NCBI GenBank assembly: GCA_016271365.2
Contig: CM057456.1
Coordinates: 606,303,501 to 606,367,500 of the forward strand
Source of the DNA: Neoceratodus forsteri
Lineage: Eukaryota > Chordata > Ceratodontiformes > Ceratodontidae
DNA: 64,000 bases
Direction of reading: 5' to 3'
A program made the position numbers and the translations under genes. The notes under the pieces were generated by a model, which saw nothing but the letters and a program-made list of their open reading frames with translations, did no database searches and was not told the origin of the DNA. Below are positions 11,560-23,481 of this stretch, one piece after another; position 1 is the first letter of the stretch; each line of letters begins with the position of its first letter.

Positions 11560-14010
11560 TTGAACAAAAGCAAATTTAACAAGCATTTGGCAATGCAAAA
11601 TGTTGGCTTGCTGGCACTGGCATTGGTAGTGCAGGAGTTAGATAGATGCATAAAAGGAATGGCAGTGAAGTATTGAAGTAATGCCAACCCCACTTCCACC
11701 CTGCAGAGACTGAAAGGCACTGGGGTGTGCCTTTGGGCCATTGGCCATAATGCTTATGCCATTCCACCTCACCCCATCCTGCAGACACCAATAGGTGTCG
11801 TAGTGTGCTTTGAGGTCTTCAGCCCTTATGCGTACCCCATTCCATAAGGAAATAAGTTGAGATGGGTGCAGTATAGGAGAATGGGGTGAACATTAGGGCT
11901 GAAGACCCCAAGGCACACCTCGCTACCTGTCAATGGCTGCATGGTGGGGGGTGGGAGTGAAATGCCGTGAGCATTATGGCCACAGAGCGCAAGTCACTCT
12001 CCCAACACCTGTCAGTCCCTACAGGGTGTGGCGTTATGGTTGGAAACCCTAACATCCTAGGCTTTTGTTGGTATTTTCACTCCAGATTTTCAACATGGGC
12101 TTTTTATGACCCCTCCTCATGAACAGTTGCATTATCATATCGTTACTCAATCCTGAAAGGTGATTTCGCACAACAACTGCACCATTCGGCATCATGGGCA
12201 TAGAAATACATTTTTGGCAGGATGTGAAAAATGACAGCTGTACTGTTCATGAGGAGGTGTGAAAAATAGCAATGTTGAAACTCTGGAGTGAAAATATGAA
12301 AAATTGGTGAAGTTAAGAGTATGCATAGAAACTGTGCAACATACACCCATAATGCAATCATTTTTTGAAATGTTTCCACCAAATTTAAACATGGGCATTT
12401 TGGGACCTACTCTCATGAACAGTGATACTGTGATTGTGTTAATCTGTCCCAAAAGTTGATTTCCCACAGCAACCACACCATACTCTGCCACAGGTGCAAA
12501 AACATATTTTGGGCAGGATGTGAAAAATGGCAGATGTACTATTCATAAGGAGATGTGGAAAAATAGCAATGTTGAAAATCTGGAGTGAAAATATAACAAA
12601 TTGGCAACATTATGAGTGTGTGTACATAATGCACAACTCACGCCCATAACTTAGTCAGGTTTTGGAATATTTTCACCAAATTTTCAACATGGGCTTTTTG
12701 GGACCCCACCTCATGAACAGAGGTACTGTCATTTTGTTAATCGGTCCCAGAAGGCCATTCCATGCAGTGATGGTGAAATTACCTTTTGGGACTGAGAAAC
12801 AAAATGACACTGACATGTTCAAGAGGTGGGGTCCCAAGAACCCCATGTTGAAAATTTGGGGCCAAAATTCCAAAAATGGCTGAGATATCAACCTAAGCTG
12901 AAACCCCCCATTGACTCCCATTATACAGTGCTTACCGGATTCCTCACTTTGCAGTTTGGCTTTGAAGAGTGCAGCCGTGTCCCGGTTGAAAGAAGATTGC
13001 TGCTCCTGATCTCCGGAGGTAAGTATTGGTTGGGGGGGTGCAGGGAGGTGGGTGTTCAAAGGGAGGGTTGGGATAGAGGAGGGTGATGGGTAACACAACG
13101 ATAGACCGTTTTCTGTTTACAGGTAAAAAACAATAAAAAAAACTTCAGGGGGACTGTTATCTTTATTGTACAGGGGAAAAAAAATAAAGGCATTTAGACA
13201 CACTGGGGTGGTCTCCCAGTGTGCCACAACAGTGTGGGTGGTGCATGCCAACATGGGAATTGGCAGCCCGATGTCAGCAAATGACAAAGATGGGTTTGGG
13301 CTGGGGGGGACAGCATTTAGGACACTGGGGTGGGCTCCCAGTGTGCCACAACAGTGTGTGGGGGAGTGCATGCCGACATGGGGATTGGGCACCCCAATGT
13401 CGGCAAACACAGACAGGTTTGGGCTGGGGGAGCACATCCGACACCGGAAGTGGGCATCCTGGTGTTGGAAACATTAAACCATGATTTCTGCACACTGGGG
13501 TGGGCTCCCAGTGTGCCACATTAATGGGGGGAAGGGGGGTACATGCTGACACAGGGACTGGACACCCTGATGTCAGCTTTCTGGGGAGTGTGTGGCAGGC
13601 AGCAGAAGCCACCATATTTAATGAAATGTTTCACCAGGAAAGGCACACTAAAGAAACACTTGCTCCTGAAGCAAAGCTCAACACCGAGTGCTCAGTGTCA
13701 GGCGCCGACCGTTTACTCCTGGTGCAAGGCCCGGGGACAGAGTGCTTGGCTACAGGAGCTGACAAGATTGCAAGGGGGGAGGTGCCACTGCAATGACAAA
13801 TCTGTTTGTGACTGCAGCGGCACATTTCTTTCAATTTTTTGGCTCTCTTTGAAGTTTCCTGTCATTGCCAGCATGCTCACTGACTGGTGGCTGACGGACG
13901 CACCCACTAAAGTGTCCCTTGCATTGGCCACAACACTGACACACCTCTGAAATGTGCTACTACCACAAGATGTTGCTTGCACGTGCACGCAAGCCAACAT
14001 AAAAAGGAGC
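11560..14010 (+). repeat. Composite foldback repeat, copy A
   Basis: About 2.45 kb is collinear with 32,120-39,215 after the L2 in that copy is removed. The left part shares 'ggcattggtagtgcaggagt' and 'gttgagatgggtgcagtata'. The middle is a tandem array with a period of about 296 bp, marked by 'ggcaggatgtgaaaaatg' near 12,216 and 12,512. Each unit folds on itself because 'actccagattttcaacatgg' at its start is complementary to 'gttgaaaatctggagtg' later in the unit. A larger foldback follows at 12,676-12,859. The right part holds short palindromic units such as 'cacactggggtgggctccca'. I find no coding capacity. The family is unknown to me: it could be a non-autonomous DNA transposon or a degenerated satellite. 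Confidence 0.6.
12676..12859. repeat. 78-bp-arm inverted repeat inside composite repeat A
   Basis: Left arm 12,676-12,754 begins CCAAATTTTCAACATGGGCT and right arm 12,782-12,859 ends CCCATGTTGAAAATTTGG. The arms match at roughly 80-85% and enclose a spacer of about 27 nt. The equivalent hairpin is kept in copy B at 38,142-38,332. Confidence 0.75.
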
Positions 14011-14029
14011 AGCAGTGGGGTACAGCAGC

Positions 14030-14333
14030 TAGCAAAGCAAATAATATCATGGCCTGCATTAGGAGAAACTTTGTAAATAAGTCAGGAGATATTATAATTC
14101 CCTTACACAGACTCTTGGTTAGGTCTCTGCTTGAATATAGTGTGCAGGTCTGGCATATCTGAGGAAAGATCTTGATATAGTGGAGATGGTGTGGGGGAGA
14201 ATAACCAAGATGGTAAATGACATGAAAAACCAGGACTATAAGGACTGTCAGAACTTGAAATATTTCCCATGGAAAGGAGAGTAATTGGGATGGCATGATT
14301 AAAGTATTCAAGCATCGAACAGGAGAACCTCGT
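14030..14333 (+). mobile_element. CR1-like LINE fragment, first part
   Basis: 'caaataatatcatggcctgc' and 'cttacacagactcttggtta' correspond to the CR1 C-terminal region in the order usual for CR1 tails, with stops throughout. The element seems to resume at about 15,325 after unrelated DNA. Confidence 0.55.
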
Positions 14334-15310
14334 CAAAGTAGTTGCAGGTCTTCAGCACGCACAAGGATGAAGTGCATCTAGGAAAAGAACATTTGAAAGA
14401 CAGAGCCCTCTTTGATTCCCCTCAGGTTTATACAGTACATGGCTGTATTTATTGCCTGGCCCCCTTGTAAACCCAATGTTATACTTCAGAAACAGCATTA
14501 TGGCCCCTACGCAGTCACTGACCCACACATCAGGGGTCTCTTCCACACTAGCTCTCCTGGCCAGCTGCATAACTACATGTGCAGCCAATCAAGGGGCATG
14601 TCTGGGGCATGCCTGCACTTCACACCATTCACATAGGTGCAGAGTGCAGGATTCAGGGGCCACAAGATATGGCAACAGGGACTCTGACACATCCATTGCA
14701 CCCCACCATACAGAAATACTGCAGGCAGTGGGACAATACCCTTCCCCCCCACCACCACAGTGCTGTTCCAGCCTTTTGGTTAGGCAAGGAGGGCTGGGGT
14801 AGCCATTCCAGCACTCAACCATCTTTTAAAAATGTACTTGCCCATGTCATCCTAAAATCCCCTTCTCCATGCAGAGCAGGGGAGCCACTAGGGGACCAGG
14901 ATGGACACATGAATGAATGCTTGCCTGTGTCCTCATATATGGCCCAGCACAGCAGAGTGCAGAGGGGGGAGCAGGGCCACAGACAGGCACTGCACAGTGG
15001 CACACATATGTGCATGCCTGCCACCATGTGCATGTCTGTGGGCATGGAGCTGTGTGCAGCCTAGGTGCGCTCCTCTTTCATGAAGTCTGTACAGCTTGGC
15101 ACATAGGCACCAATAAGAGCAAACAATTACAGCAGTATTTTGGTTTATACACTCAGTATTATTTCAAATTGAAACAGAGCACATCAATTGTATTATGACA
15201 TCAGTAGTGGTGGGGATCAGGCAGTGGGAGTAACCAAACTCAGTGGTCAGAACCCAGATTGCCACTGCCCTCCAATCAACTTGTAAGGCATGGCTTACAT
15301 GACACATGTG
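14334..15310. other. Unclassified DNA interrupting a CR1 tail
   Basis: This GC-richer segment of about 975 bp separates two parts of what looks like one CR1 copy, so it may be a later insertion. No terminal repeat or target-site duplication was found. The overlapping frames in it (14,352-15,064) show no domain. Confidence 0.35.
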
Positions 15311-15317
15311 TCTCTAT

Positions 15318-15580
15318 GCCCATGGGAAGAAAGAACAAGGGGACATGCAACAACACTGAAGGGAGAATGATTCAAGGGAGACATCACACAGAATGCATGG
15401 GGAGCACTTGAGCACTTGGAATAGACTACCAGAGCATGTGGTATCAGCTGAAACTATAATAATCTGCAAACTCATATTTGACAAGTATTTTAAAAAAAAA
15501 GTGGAGTGACAGGGTACTTTGACTGAGCTAGTGGGAGAGATAAACTTGATAAAACTATGGTCTTCTTTCCTCCTTAAATA
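15318..15580 (+). mobile_element. CR1-like LINE fragment, second part
   Basis: 'aagaacaaggggacatgcaa' and 'tggaatagactaccagagca' are the CR1 segments that encode the RGHN and WN.LPE regions. They follow in the right order after the fragment at 14.03-14.33 kb, here with many substitutions and no open frame. Confidence 0.55.
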
Positions 15581-15589
15581 CAGTATATA

Positions 15590-16140
15590 AGTATTTATGT
15601 ATGTACTGTATCTTTGTATGGGATGATGTATGAATGGATATACTTATGTATTATGCACTTCTTGTTTGCATGCATGTACATACGGTATGTATTAACTGCA
15701 TTGCATTGTGGCAAGCTCTGCTGTTCGGTAAATAGATACAGAATGCATTCATGTATGCATGTGTGTATTATGTTGTGCTTGTATGTATGCATGGACAGTA
15801 CTGAATGCATGTTCTGTATGTAGTCTGTGTATATACCCACTGTAGTAGTTATGTACAGTATGGATGTATTTGTATGTACAGTATTGTGTATGGTATACAT
15901 GTAATGTATGAGTGTATGTATGTTCTATGTATGTACTTTATGTATGTATGTGTATACTATATGTATTCAATATATGTGTGTATGCATATATAAACTATAT
16001 GTATGTACTGTGTATATTTACTGTTTGCAAAGTATGTACATTATATATGTATGCATGTAATGTATGCACATACTGTATGCATGCATGTATGTACATACAT
16101 ATGCATGTATGTACTGTATACATATATGTACAGTATGTAT
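15590..16140. repeat. Degenerate TATG/TGTA microsatellite tract
   Basis: Some 550 bp of (TATG)n, interrupted repeatedly by GTACTGTA or GTACAGTA. The several frames read through it on both strands (runs of Met, Tyr, Cys, Ile) are artefacts of the repeat. Confidence 0.8.
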
Positions 16141-16171
16141 CTCAAACAAACAGAAGAGAGACAGAAATAAG

Positions 16172-16245
16172 TGCCCTAGCTAGGATGGGAACCTAGACCA
16201 CCTGCTACACCATTCTACTGCACTAACAGCTGTACCACTAAGGCA
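16172..16245 (-). repeat. tRNA-like sequence 1 of 4
   Basis: Minus-strand 74-nt tRNA-like fold with acceptor TGCCTTA near 16,245, a D-arm-like segment and a partly decayed T-arm (GGTTCCCATCC). It is the most diverged of four related copies and is followed by a shared flank, 'ctggaaacatgggactcaca'. A functional tRNA gene is unlikely. Confidence 0.45.
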
Positions 16246-16414
16246 ACTGGAAACATGGGACTCACAGAAGTGCCTTACTCTTTCTTTAATGCACAGCCTG
16301 ATGCTGCATAGATAATTGCATTTTTTTATTCACAAGGGTATCATATGCATTTTTGTGGAACCCAAACAAACAGATATATAAAAAACCCAAACAAAGAGAA
16401 GAGAGAAAGAATAA

Positions 16415-16488
16415 AACCTTAGCTGGGTTTTGAACCCAGGCTGCCCAGAATACCATTCCGTTGTGCTACCAGCTACACCACCAAGGCA
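16415..16488 (-). repeat. tRNA-Thr(GGT)-like sequence 2 of 4
   Basis: The minus strand reads TGCCTTGGTGGTGTAGCTGG at the 5' end. It has an anticodon arm with stem GGAA/TTCT-like pairing around loop ATGGTAT, giving anticodon GGT with U33. The T-arm CCTGGGTTCAAAACCCAGC is perfectly paired. The acceptor pairing is imperfect at the 3' end (AAGGTT) and no terminator-like T-run is fixed. The copies sit in a repeating unit, so this is better read as a tRNA-derived repeat than as a working tRNA gene. Confidence 0.5.
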
Positions 16489-16571
16489 AGTAGGAACCTA
16501 GGACTCCCAGAGGCACTTTGATGATTCACTAATGCAAAAGCTGGTGCACAGATAGATAGATATATGTATAT

Positions 16572-16572
<1 letters not shown>

Positions 16573-16634
<62 letters not shown>
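16573..16634. repeat. (TA)n microsatellite
   Basis: About 62 bp of pure TA dinucleotide repeat lie inside the spacer between tRNA-like copies 2 and 3. Frames of alternating Tyr-Ile here are repeat artefacts. Confidence 0.95.
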
Positions 16635-16640
<6 letters not shown>

Positions 16641-16711
16641 CTGTATATATTATAGGGATGGGATGGGCATACAGTATATATGGAACCAAACAAACAGAAA
16701 AAAGAAAGAAG

Positions 16712-16785
16712 TTCTCTAGCTGGAATTTGAACCACGTACACTCAGAATACCATTCCATTTTGCTATCCAGTGAGCCACCAAGGCA
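16712..16785 (-). repeat. tRNA-like sequence 3 of 4
   Basis: Minus-strand copy with TGCCTTGGTGGCTCACTGGA at the 5' end and a weakened T-arm (GGTTCAAATTCC). It has the same downstream flank ('cctaggactcccagaagccc' on the plus strand) as the other minus-strand copies. Confidence 0.45.
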
Positions 16786-16889
16786 ACTGGAAACCTAGGA
16801 CTCCCAGAAGCCCTTATGCTTTCTCTAATGCACAACCTGATGCTGCAGATATAATTCCATTTCCATGCTGGAAGTCCTAGGATTCCAGT

Positions 16890-16963
16890 TGCCTTGGCAG
16901 TGCAGCTGGTCGTGCAACAGAATGGTATTCTATGCAGTCTGAGTTCAATTCCCAGCTAAGGCA
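16890..16963 (+). repeat. tRNA-like sequence 4 of 4
   Basis: The only plus-strand member: TGCCTTGGCAGTGCAGCTGG, then an ATGGTAT anticodon loop (GGT), a T-arm GAGTTCAATTCCCAG with one mismatch, and a 3' AAGGCA pairing with the 5' TGCCTT. It lies head-to-head with copy 3. Confidence 0.5.
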
Positions 16964-17009
16964 CCTATGTATACATTTATCAATGTACGTATGTACTGTA
17001 TGTATGTAT

Positions 17010-18460
17010 ACAAACAATCCACTTACTCATGACAAAGTCACAGATAAAGTGAAAGTAGCCATATGTGAATCATTGACTAAAAATGAAATTATACATGTTG
17101 AACCACAATCTTATTTGACTAATACATCATATACAAACAATGACAGTACACACTAATATCCATGGATATGAATAAAGTCCAAAAAATATAGAGATCAGCT
17201 GTGTTTCTCACAGCAAAACTGTGCTCGTACTCAAAGAGTCAATGAATGGAAAACAAAAGAATTATTATTCCTGGAAAGTAATTTATCCTCTTGGGTTTTC
17301 TTTCTCTGCACCAAGTCTGTTAATTTTCTTTGTTTACAAATTCCTACTGAGGAGTATCTTTTGTTACTAAATCCTTGTCAGAAAAGCACAACAGACAACT
17401 TAATGATGAGTTCTCCACACGGCCTATTATTGCATGTGTCAATGTGCCTGGCTATTTTTCTGTGTATATATGCAAATGTTGTCATTAAGAAAAACTTCCC
17501 AAGACAGAGTAGTGGAACCACATTCTAAACCAATACAGCACTGCACTGACACCCAGCACATAATGGCCTTCATTTTAAATAATGGCACTGCAAGCATCTG
17601 AAGTCAGGTGCAAGCATCGAAAGTTTCTGAGGCTCCGTGGTATTATGATAAAGTCTGTCCTCCATGTTCTCAGTCATGAAAAAGGGTTCTACTGCTGTGA
17701 TCAATGCAACTATGCTTTAAGAGAACAAGTACCTACTTATCAAATCATCAGAAACAGCACAAATGCCCTGATGGCATTTTGATGAGCTAACCACACCACT
17801 ATTCTCACAGCAAGCAGAGAAGACGGACAAATATTTATTCTAATGAGCAGATAATGAATATCCCAAATGGGAAGGCTCACAGAGGTATAGTTTCATTTTT
17901 TCTGAAGTAAACCTTAAGCAGAATCAAAGGACAGTAGTGTTTATTGCCTGTGTCCACAACTGTGCCCTATTTTGTTCACTAGATATGAATGTTCTGATTC
18001 AGCCTTTTTTCCTCCTGTGATGAATGCCCTCTGACGAGAGGGTGAGGAATGGCCTATTACAAATCTAGGGATTGAAATCAATAGGCACTAGCTGTGAGGG
18101 GAGTGCAGAGCAATATCATAATTAGCCTTTCCCAGCACGAATTGTTAAAAGCATCAGTGTTATAATATTGACTGAAGGCAATTAATGAACACAGAAGAAA
18201 TAAAATACCAAGTAATGTTATACTGTATTATATTAAGAAATGTATTAAATTAGATAAAAAAGGGATTCTAAATCACAAGAACATGCCATAGTTGACCATT
18301 CTTAGAAACAATACATACATCTTCCATAAATACTACTGAGGTTACTACACATCCACATAAGTTATAGACACAGCCATTCATTTTGTTTTACACAAATCCA
18401 TTCTCCCTTCATGAGCTTCCAAATTGAACCTGGTATATGTTAAGGGTTACAAATAGTATT
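17010..18460. other. AT-rich DNA without recognised features
   Basis: No gene or repeat is recognised. The 66-codon frame at 17,582 has no motif. Confidence 0.5.
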
Positions 18461-18465
18461 ACAAA

Positions 18466-18541
18466 GTATATAGTATGAGGGAGGTATATAGTATGAGGGA
18501 GATATATAGTATGAGGGAGGTATATAGTATGAGGGAGATAT
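18466..18541. repeat. 18-bp tandem repeat abutting a SINE
   Basis: Four-plus copies of 'tatatagtatgagggagg' with A/G alternation at one position. The last unit runs directly into the tRNA-like head of the adjacent SINE ('gggagatatagccaagaggt'). Confidence 0.85.
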
Positions 18542-18760
18542 AGCCAAGAGGTTAGAGCACCGCACTGTGAACCTAGAGACCCAGAAGACCTGCATTTGCT
18601 CCACAACCATCTCCTGCATTTTGTTTGACCCTGAACAAGTCACTTAGCTTTCTTCTGCTCCCAGGTCACACCTGAAAATGAGTACTGGCTCAGTGTGCCT
18701 TTCCTGGCCAGAAATTCTAAATGAATAAATAAAATAAATAAATAATTAAAATAATATGTA
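18541..18760 (+). repeat. CORE/MIR-like tRNA-derived SINE
   Basis: The head reads 'tagccaagaggttagagcac' (A-box region) followed by 'agacctgcatttgctcc' (decayed B-box region). The middle has 'gaacaagtcacttagct', the conserved MIR/CORE motif. The 3' part has 'actggctcagtgtgcctttc' and ends in an (AAATA)n tail at 18,725-18,755. It is the most complete of at least six copies or fragments in the window. Confidence 0.7.
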
Positions 18761-20330
18761 TGCTTTGTCAAATTCTTATGTTTGCAAGTAAAATCTGAGG
18801 GGAAGGGGGAAATGCCTGCATGTCCTTATTCAATGCTTTAAAGCAGTTCTTCATCATACAAAAGACAGCCTTTTTCAGCAATCTGAACAAACAAAAGCCC
18901 AGGAATGCTGATTCATCCAACTATATATTTAGTTCTCAAGATATACATGTTTTTCAGTTTCTTTAAAGATCCTGCATCCTTGTCAGTCCACTTTGTAAAT
19001 CTAGGCTGGTGGGGGAAGAAGTGTGCTTTCATTGATCATAGATGTGCTTACTTCATCTAGACATACCTGTAATCTGAATATAGCATTCACAGCTGGGACA
19101 GCATTCACAGCTGGAGAGAGACGTAAGGGAAAAAGATTTGTGCAAACCTCCAGGAGTTGTCAACTTTACTGTGGATCCATTCTGCACTAATTACAAAACT
19201 TATGTTAAATACAACTGTAAAACTGATTGAGTGGACAAAACATCTCTCAGTGAAAAATCTAAGAATACAAGGATTACACAGCTGCTAAAATGTAGTCTGG
19301 TGAAAATGTTCCCTGATAGCATGAACTGCTGCTTTAAATAGTACAGGTTTGAGCTGACCCAGTGGCATAGAGGGCTTAGGTGCTATGTGCCTTACCTCTC
19401 ACCATGCTGGCATCCCAAGTTCAGGAATGAGCTTGGAGTGGAGGGGGGTTGGCCAGGGGGAAGGAAGATCAAACGTGTGACGGACTGTTCTCCTCTCCCG
19501 GGGATGGGGAGGAACACCACCTTACTCCTTGGCTGCAATCTGGTGCAGGCCATGTGGCAGCACTGGAGTCAGAGCACCGTTGAAGGGAGAGGACCTGGTT
19601 CCATAGCATGTGCGCACCTCCATGCACAAACACTTACATGCCGCTGCAACAAGGGGATAGGGAGAAAATGGAAAAGGGCAAGGTGCCAGCTTTATGAAAC
19701 CCTGCCTACCTGCCCCCATTCCCACATTGCCACCTGTCACTGCCCCTATTCTGGATGAGAGTCACCAAGTGGGGGAAGGATGGCCATCCACCTCTTGGCG
19801 CTGCCACAGTGGGCAATCCATGCGGGAATTCCTGGGGGTGTGGTAGGTCGAGAGGGTGGGTGCTGGATGGGGGTAGCAGGAAGAGGGCTGATAGCCTGCC
19901 AAAGCCAACCCAAAGGGTAAAATGCTATATTAAAAAAGATATATGTTTAAAAAGCTTATCCTGAAAAACGCTTTTGAACTACTGTAGTACTATACCATTC
20001 TACTGACTGTAATTTAAGAAGTCAAATCCGGATTCTCATTGCTTATTCCTTCAACACCATGGAAATAAGCTACAGTAGCATTTTTTTTTTTCTACTAAAT
20101 AGAAAAAGCTACCCCCAAAATGTCTAGTCTGATACCTTTGTACTTAAAAAGTCCAGACAGAATGGAACATAATGAAACATTTATTTATATTTGAAATATA
20201 TGTGTTCATTAAAGAACAGAGTCTAGTTTTTTCCCCTGTCTGTGTAAGTACCAGAATACAAACATTGGGCAGTTTGCCAACATATGCACAGTATATTTCC
20301 ATGTTTATTAATGGCACCTGTGGGTAAAGC
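18761..20330. other. Intergenic DNA, with a GC-richer patch at 19.38-19.9 kb
   Basis: No gene or repeat is recognised. The GC-richer patch has overlapping short frames on both strands and no domain. Confidence 0.45.
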
Positions 20331-20334
20331 CCCT

Positions 20335-20560
20335 GAGTGGCGCTTTTGAACTTTGCATGCTTGTTAAGTCCCTCACCCATGCTGAATTTCAAAATGCCTA
20401 GAACGAAAACAGAGGTGGATAAGCATTATTTTGTTCATGCAGCCCCTGACTATAGGAATAAGCTGCCTGCACACCTCAAAGTTGCTCCTATTCTGCTTAA
20501 TTTTAAAGTTAATCTCGTCTGTTATCATAAGGAACCTTGCAAATGCCAGTAAAAATGCAG
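20335..20560 (+). mobile_element. LINE C-terminal fragment
   Basis: The frame 20,337-20,552 reads NKLPAHLKVAPILLNFKVN. This is the shape of the last conserved segment of L2/CR1-group ORF2 proteins (W/NxLPxxLRxAxxLxxFKxxLK). Nothing else of the element is visible. Confidence 0.4.
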
Positions 20561-22330
20561 TCCTAAAACTATGAAATTACATATTGCCAAGTGTTAGTGA
20601 TTTTAGCCTAAATTATACTTATTGTCCTAGAGATGTACTGCTGTACGTATACAGTACTGTCTCCACAATATGACTGCAACAGTCTGAATGCAGTCTTTTT
20701 GTCTGCAGCTGCTGTCTCCAAGATACCTCCATACAAATGAGAGGCTAGGGTCATTTGATGGCCCTGTAAAAGGGCACTGTGCTTCAGTAAAGTTAGCTTA
20801 AGTTCTAGAGAAGACATGGGTGAGTGGAGTTGGGTAGGCAACCCAGCTGAAGTGCTGTCCATGGCAGCACATCCCAGCCAAGGTGGGATGATGCCATCAC
20901 TAGTTGTGGCAACCCCTCAAGGAGGACCACGGAATCTCCTCCCTCATGGTGGGAGCTCTGGGGACTGAGACACTACTGTGAAAAAAGGCTACCAAAAACA
21001 TTGCAAGGCATCAGGGAGGAGGGATAATCACAGGTCAAGAGCATGCACCTAAAGAAGCATACAATGATATGTAAGTAATAAGCCAAAAACAGAGTGTGCA
21101 TTATTAGAGATTTAATGCATGGTCAGATGACATCTGTCAGCCAATGACATTTCTAGATTTTGTTCTTGCCATTTTATAAATGCAGATGAACTCCCCTACT
21201 GTACATTGTGTGGTAAAGAATACTGCATTTTCAGGCCCCTGTAGGATACCACCCTCCCTCTACCAGATGTGTGGAACTTAGAAGGGTGGGAGGATACCCC
21301 CAGCCCGAAGGTGTCACCATGGAGGGCAAACCATGAAGGACCAGAGGGAGTCAAGTCATAATGAGGTTGTGAGATAGTGAGTGGCATGCTGAGGGCTGGA
21401 TTGCAGAAAGGGGCAATACAAAGAGAATACAAAAATGGAAAGAGATATTGCATCTCATCGAGCTATCTTGGTTTGGAGCAAGTTTTAAAAAAATTATAAA
21501 AAAACATGAAACACAAATACTCAAGAGAATGGTGTGGTGCAAAGCCACAAAACAATGAGGCACAGATTTTCAGAGAGGGAGGATTCTGATGCACTTGAGA
21601 ATTTTATACAACAAACTAAGGGGGGCGTAGAAGGTAAGGGCAGACTAAATGGATCTTGCAGTCCCCATCATGTTTCTACTCTGTCAGTATCCTTCCAGTT
21701 GTGCAAAAAACTCATGCACTTTATTTTCAAAGGCACTCATGGATTTAAAAGAGTGCCTGAGATTTGCAGCAGCTTGTATAAAAAATTGCATTTGTGTCAT
21801 TTGCTTAACACAATTGGTGCTGTATTTGGCACACATTACAACATCTCTACCCAAATGTTAGCCCACTTCATAGGTGCAGGACAACACAAAAGGAATAACA
21901 CACACAGAAGCAGTTCATCACAAGCAAACAATGATGAAGAATAAGAGGAACTTGAAGTGCCAGGACTGTGGTCATGTCTACTCTGCACAATAAAATGTTG
22001 CACTAGAATTTTTTGTGCCTGACAAACTGCGTCTGTGTGTGTGTGCTACATCTTTTGTGCTGTCCTGGATCTCATGTCCATTAGTAGCAGCATCAGAGCT
22101 ATGATTGACTATTTTGTGTACTTACCACTTCATAGGTGGTCTAACTTTTGAGTGCTAGTAGAGGACTTGAGTTCAAAGGGTGTTGCAAGACAACATCATC
22201 CTTCTAAAAATCCTGCCCTAAAGTTCCCATCTGAATGTAACCAAAGAAAAGTGTCACACTATTCCCTGAAATGGCATAAAAGGATTATTGCACAAATACT
22301 TTCATGGAGAGAAAAAATGCAGGAAAAATA
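20561..22330. other. Intergenic DNA without recognised features
   Basis: No gene or repeat is recognised. Short frames on both strands lack motifs. Confidence 0.45.
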
Positions 22331-22331
22331 T

Positions 22332-23481
22332 CTGGGCCCGATTCCAGAAAGCATGGTGCAAGTCACCGGGAATTACGACTTGTGCCAAATGCCAATGCAC
22401 CGGGGACCCTGTGCCTGATTCCAGAACAGCCAGGATCTCTGGTGGCTACGTCCGTAACTTGTGGCACCCCAAGCGGTGTGCCAACAGGAAGGCACACCTG
22501 AACAGGGTACTGAAAGCTGCAGTAAATGCCCACTGAGGGCTCAAATCCCCACAATCCCCGATCCCCACAGAAGATAACCAAGATGCCCCACAGGGCTATT
22601 GCAACCACCCCTATCTCCAGGGTCCGGTCACCTGAGAACTGCCCCATAGGGCAGATCACATCTTCTCTCCCTCAAGAATTGTCCCACAGTGCAGCACAAG
22701 TGCCCCTCCCGAGCAGTGCTCCGCAGGGCTACTGTACTTTTAACTGTGTCAGTGTCATTACTGTATACAGTAGAATGCACTCAGAGTCAGAGGGAGCACA
22801 GTTGGTGGCTGGCCATGGAGGTGTGAGGTGGGATATGCCAGTCGTCAACTGGGAACAGGTGTGGGGGGCTGGGGTTGGACTGGCACTGCCAGGAAGGGGG
22901 GTGGAGCCGCGACCACCAGGACTACTGAAATGTTACAATTTACAATTACTGGCTGGCCAGCATTTGAGAATCCGGGCTTGGGGACCGGGGGGACATGATC
23001 TGCCCTGTGGGGCAATTCTCGGGGATCGGGGCTGGGGGTGCCAGCAGCCTGCAGAGTGCTTTCCAGGGCATGTGCCAGTGGGGGACAGGTGGGGGGGCTT
23101 ATGTAGGAATGTGGGGGGTGGCTGTTAGGTGCACATAGCATAGTGGCACACCCCTGGTGGACGTAAAGTACACTTAGACAAGTGAATAGATGGTCTAACT
23201 GAACTTAGACCAATGTCCTTTGGGGGTAATCTTGGAATAGAACATGTGCTGTTCTGACAGCCACCCTCCCGGAATAGGGCATAACTGCTGCCATAAACCC
23301 CTTTCCACCATGTTGTAGTGGGTTTATGGCATAACTAGTGGCATAGAACCACTTTGACACAGCAGGCTGCCTTTTGGAATACCGAATGTCATTACTCATG
23401 GTGCAAAGTGCTACTTGCACCATTTATTTTGGCGCAACTCACTTTGCGACATGCATAACCATTCTAGAATCAGGCCCCCAG
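22332..23481. mobile_element. Non-autonomous TIR DNA element
   Basis: The left end reads CTGGGCCCGATTCCAGAA. The reverse complement of the right end reads CTGGGGGCCTGATTCTAGAA, an inverted repeat of about 18 bp. Subterminal 'tggtgcaagt' and 'ggtgcaagtagcactttgca' also recur at the two ends. The interior is GC-rich relative to its flanks. The 200-codon frame at 22,526-23,128 shows no transposase motif. The TIR style is compatible with Harbinger but no TWA target-site duplication was seen. Confidence 0.45.

Noticed and set aside
16415..16488. A functional tRNA-Thr gene
   Set aside because: The acceptor stem is imperfect, the copies are embedded in a repeated unit and the siblings are decayed; a tRNA-derived repeat fits better.
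15595..16758. Several frames rich in Tyr, Met, Cys and Ile on both strands
   Set aside because: They are direct translations of TATG and TA microsatellites.
22526..23128. A 200-codon frame inside the TIR element
   Set aside because: There are no transposase motifs and its composition follows the GC-rich element; there is no support as a gene.
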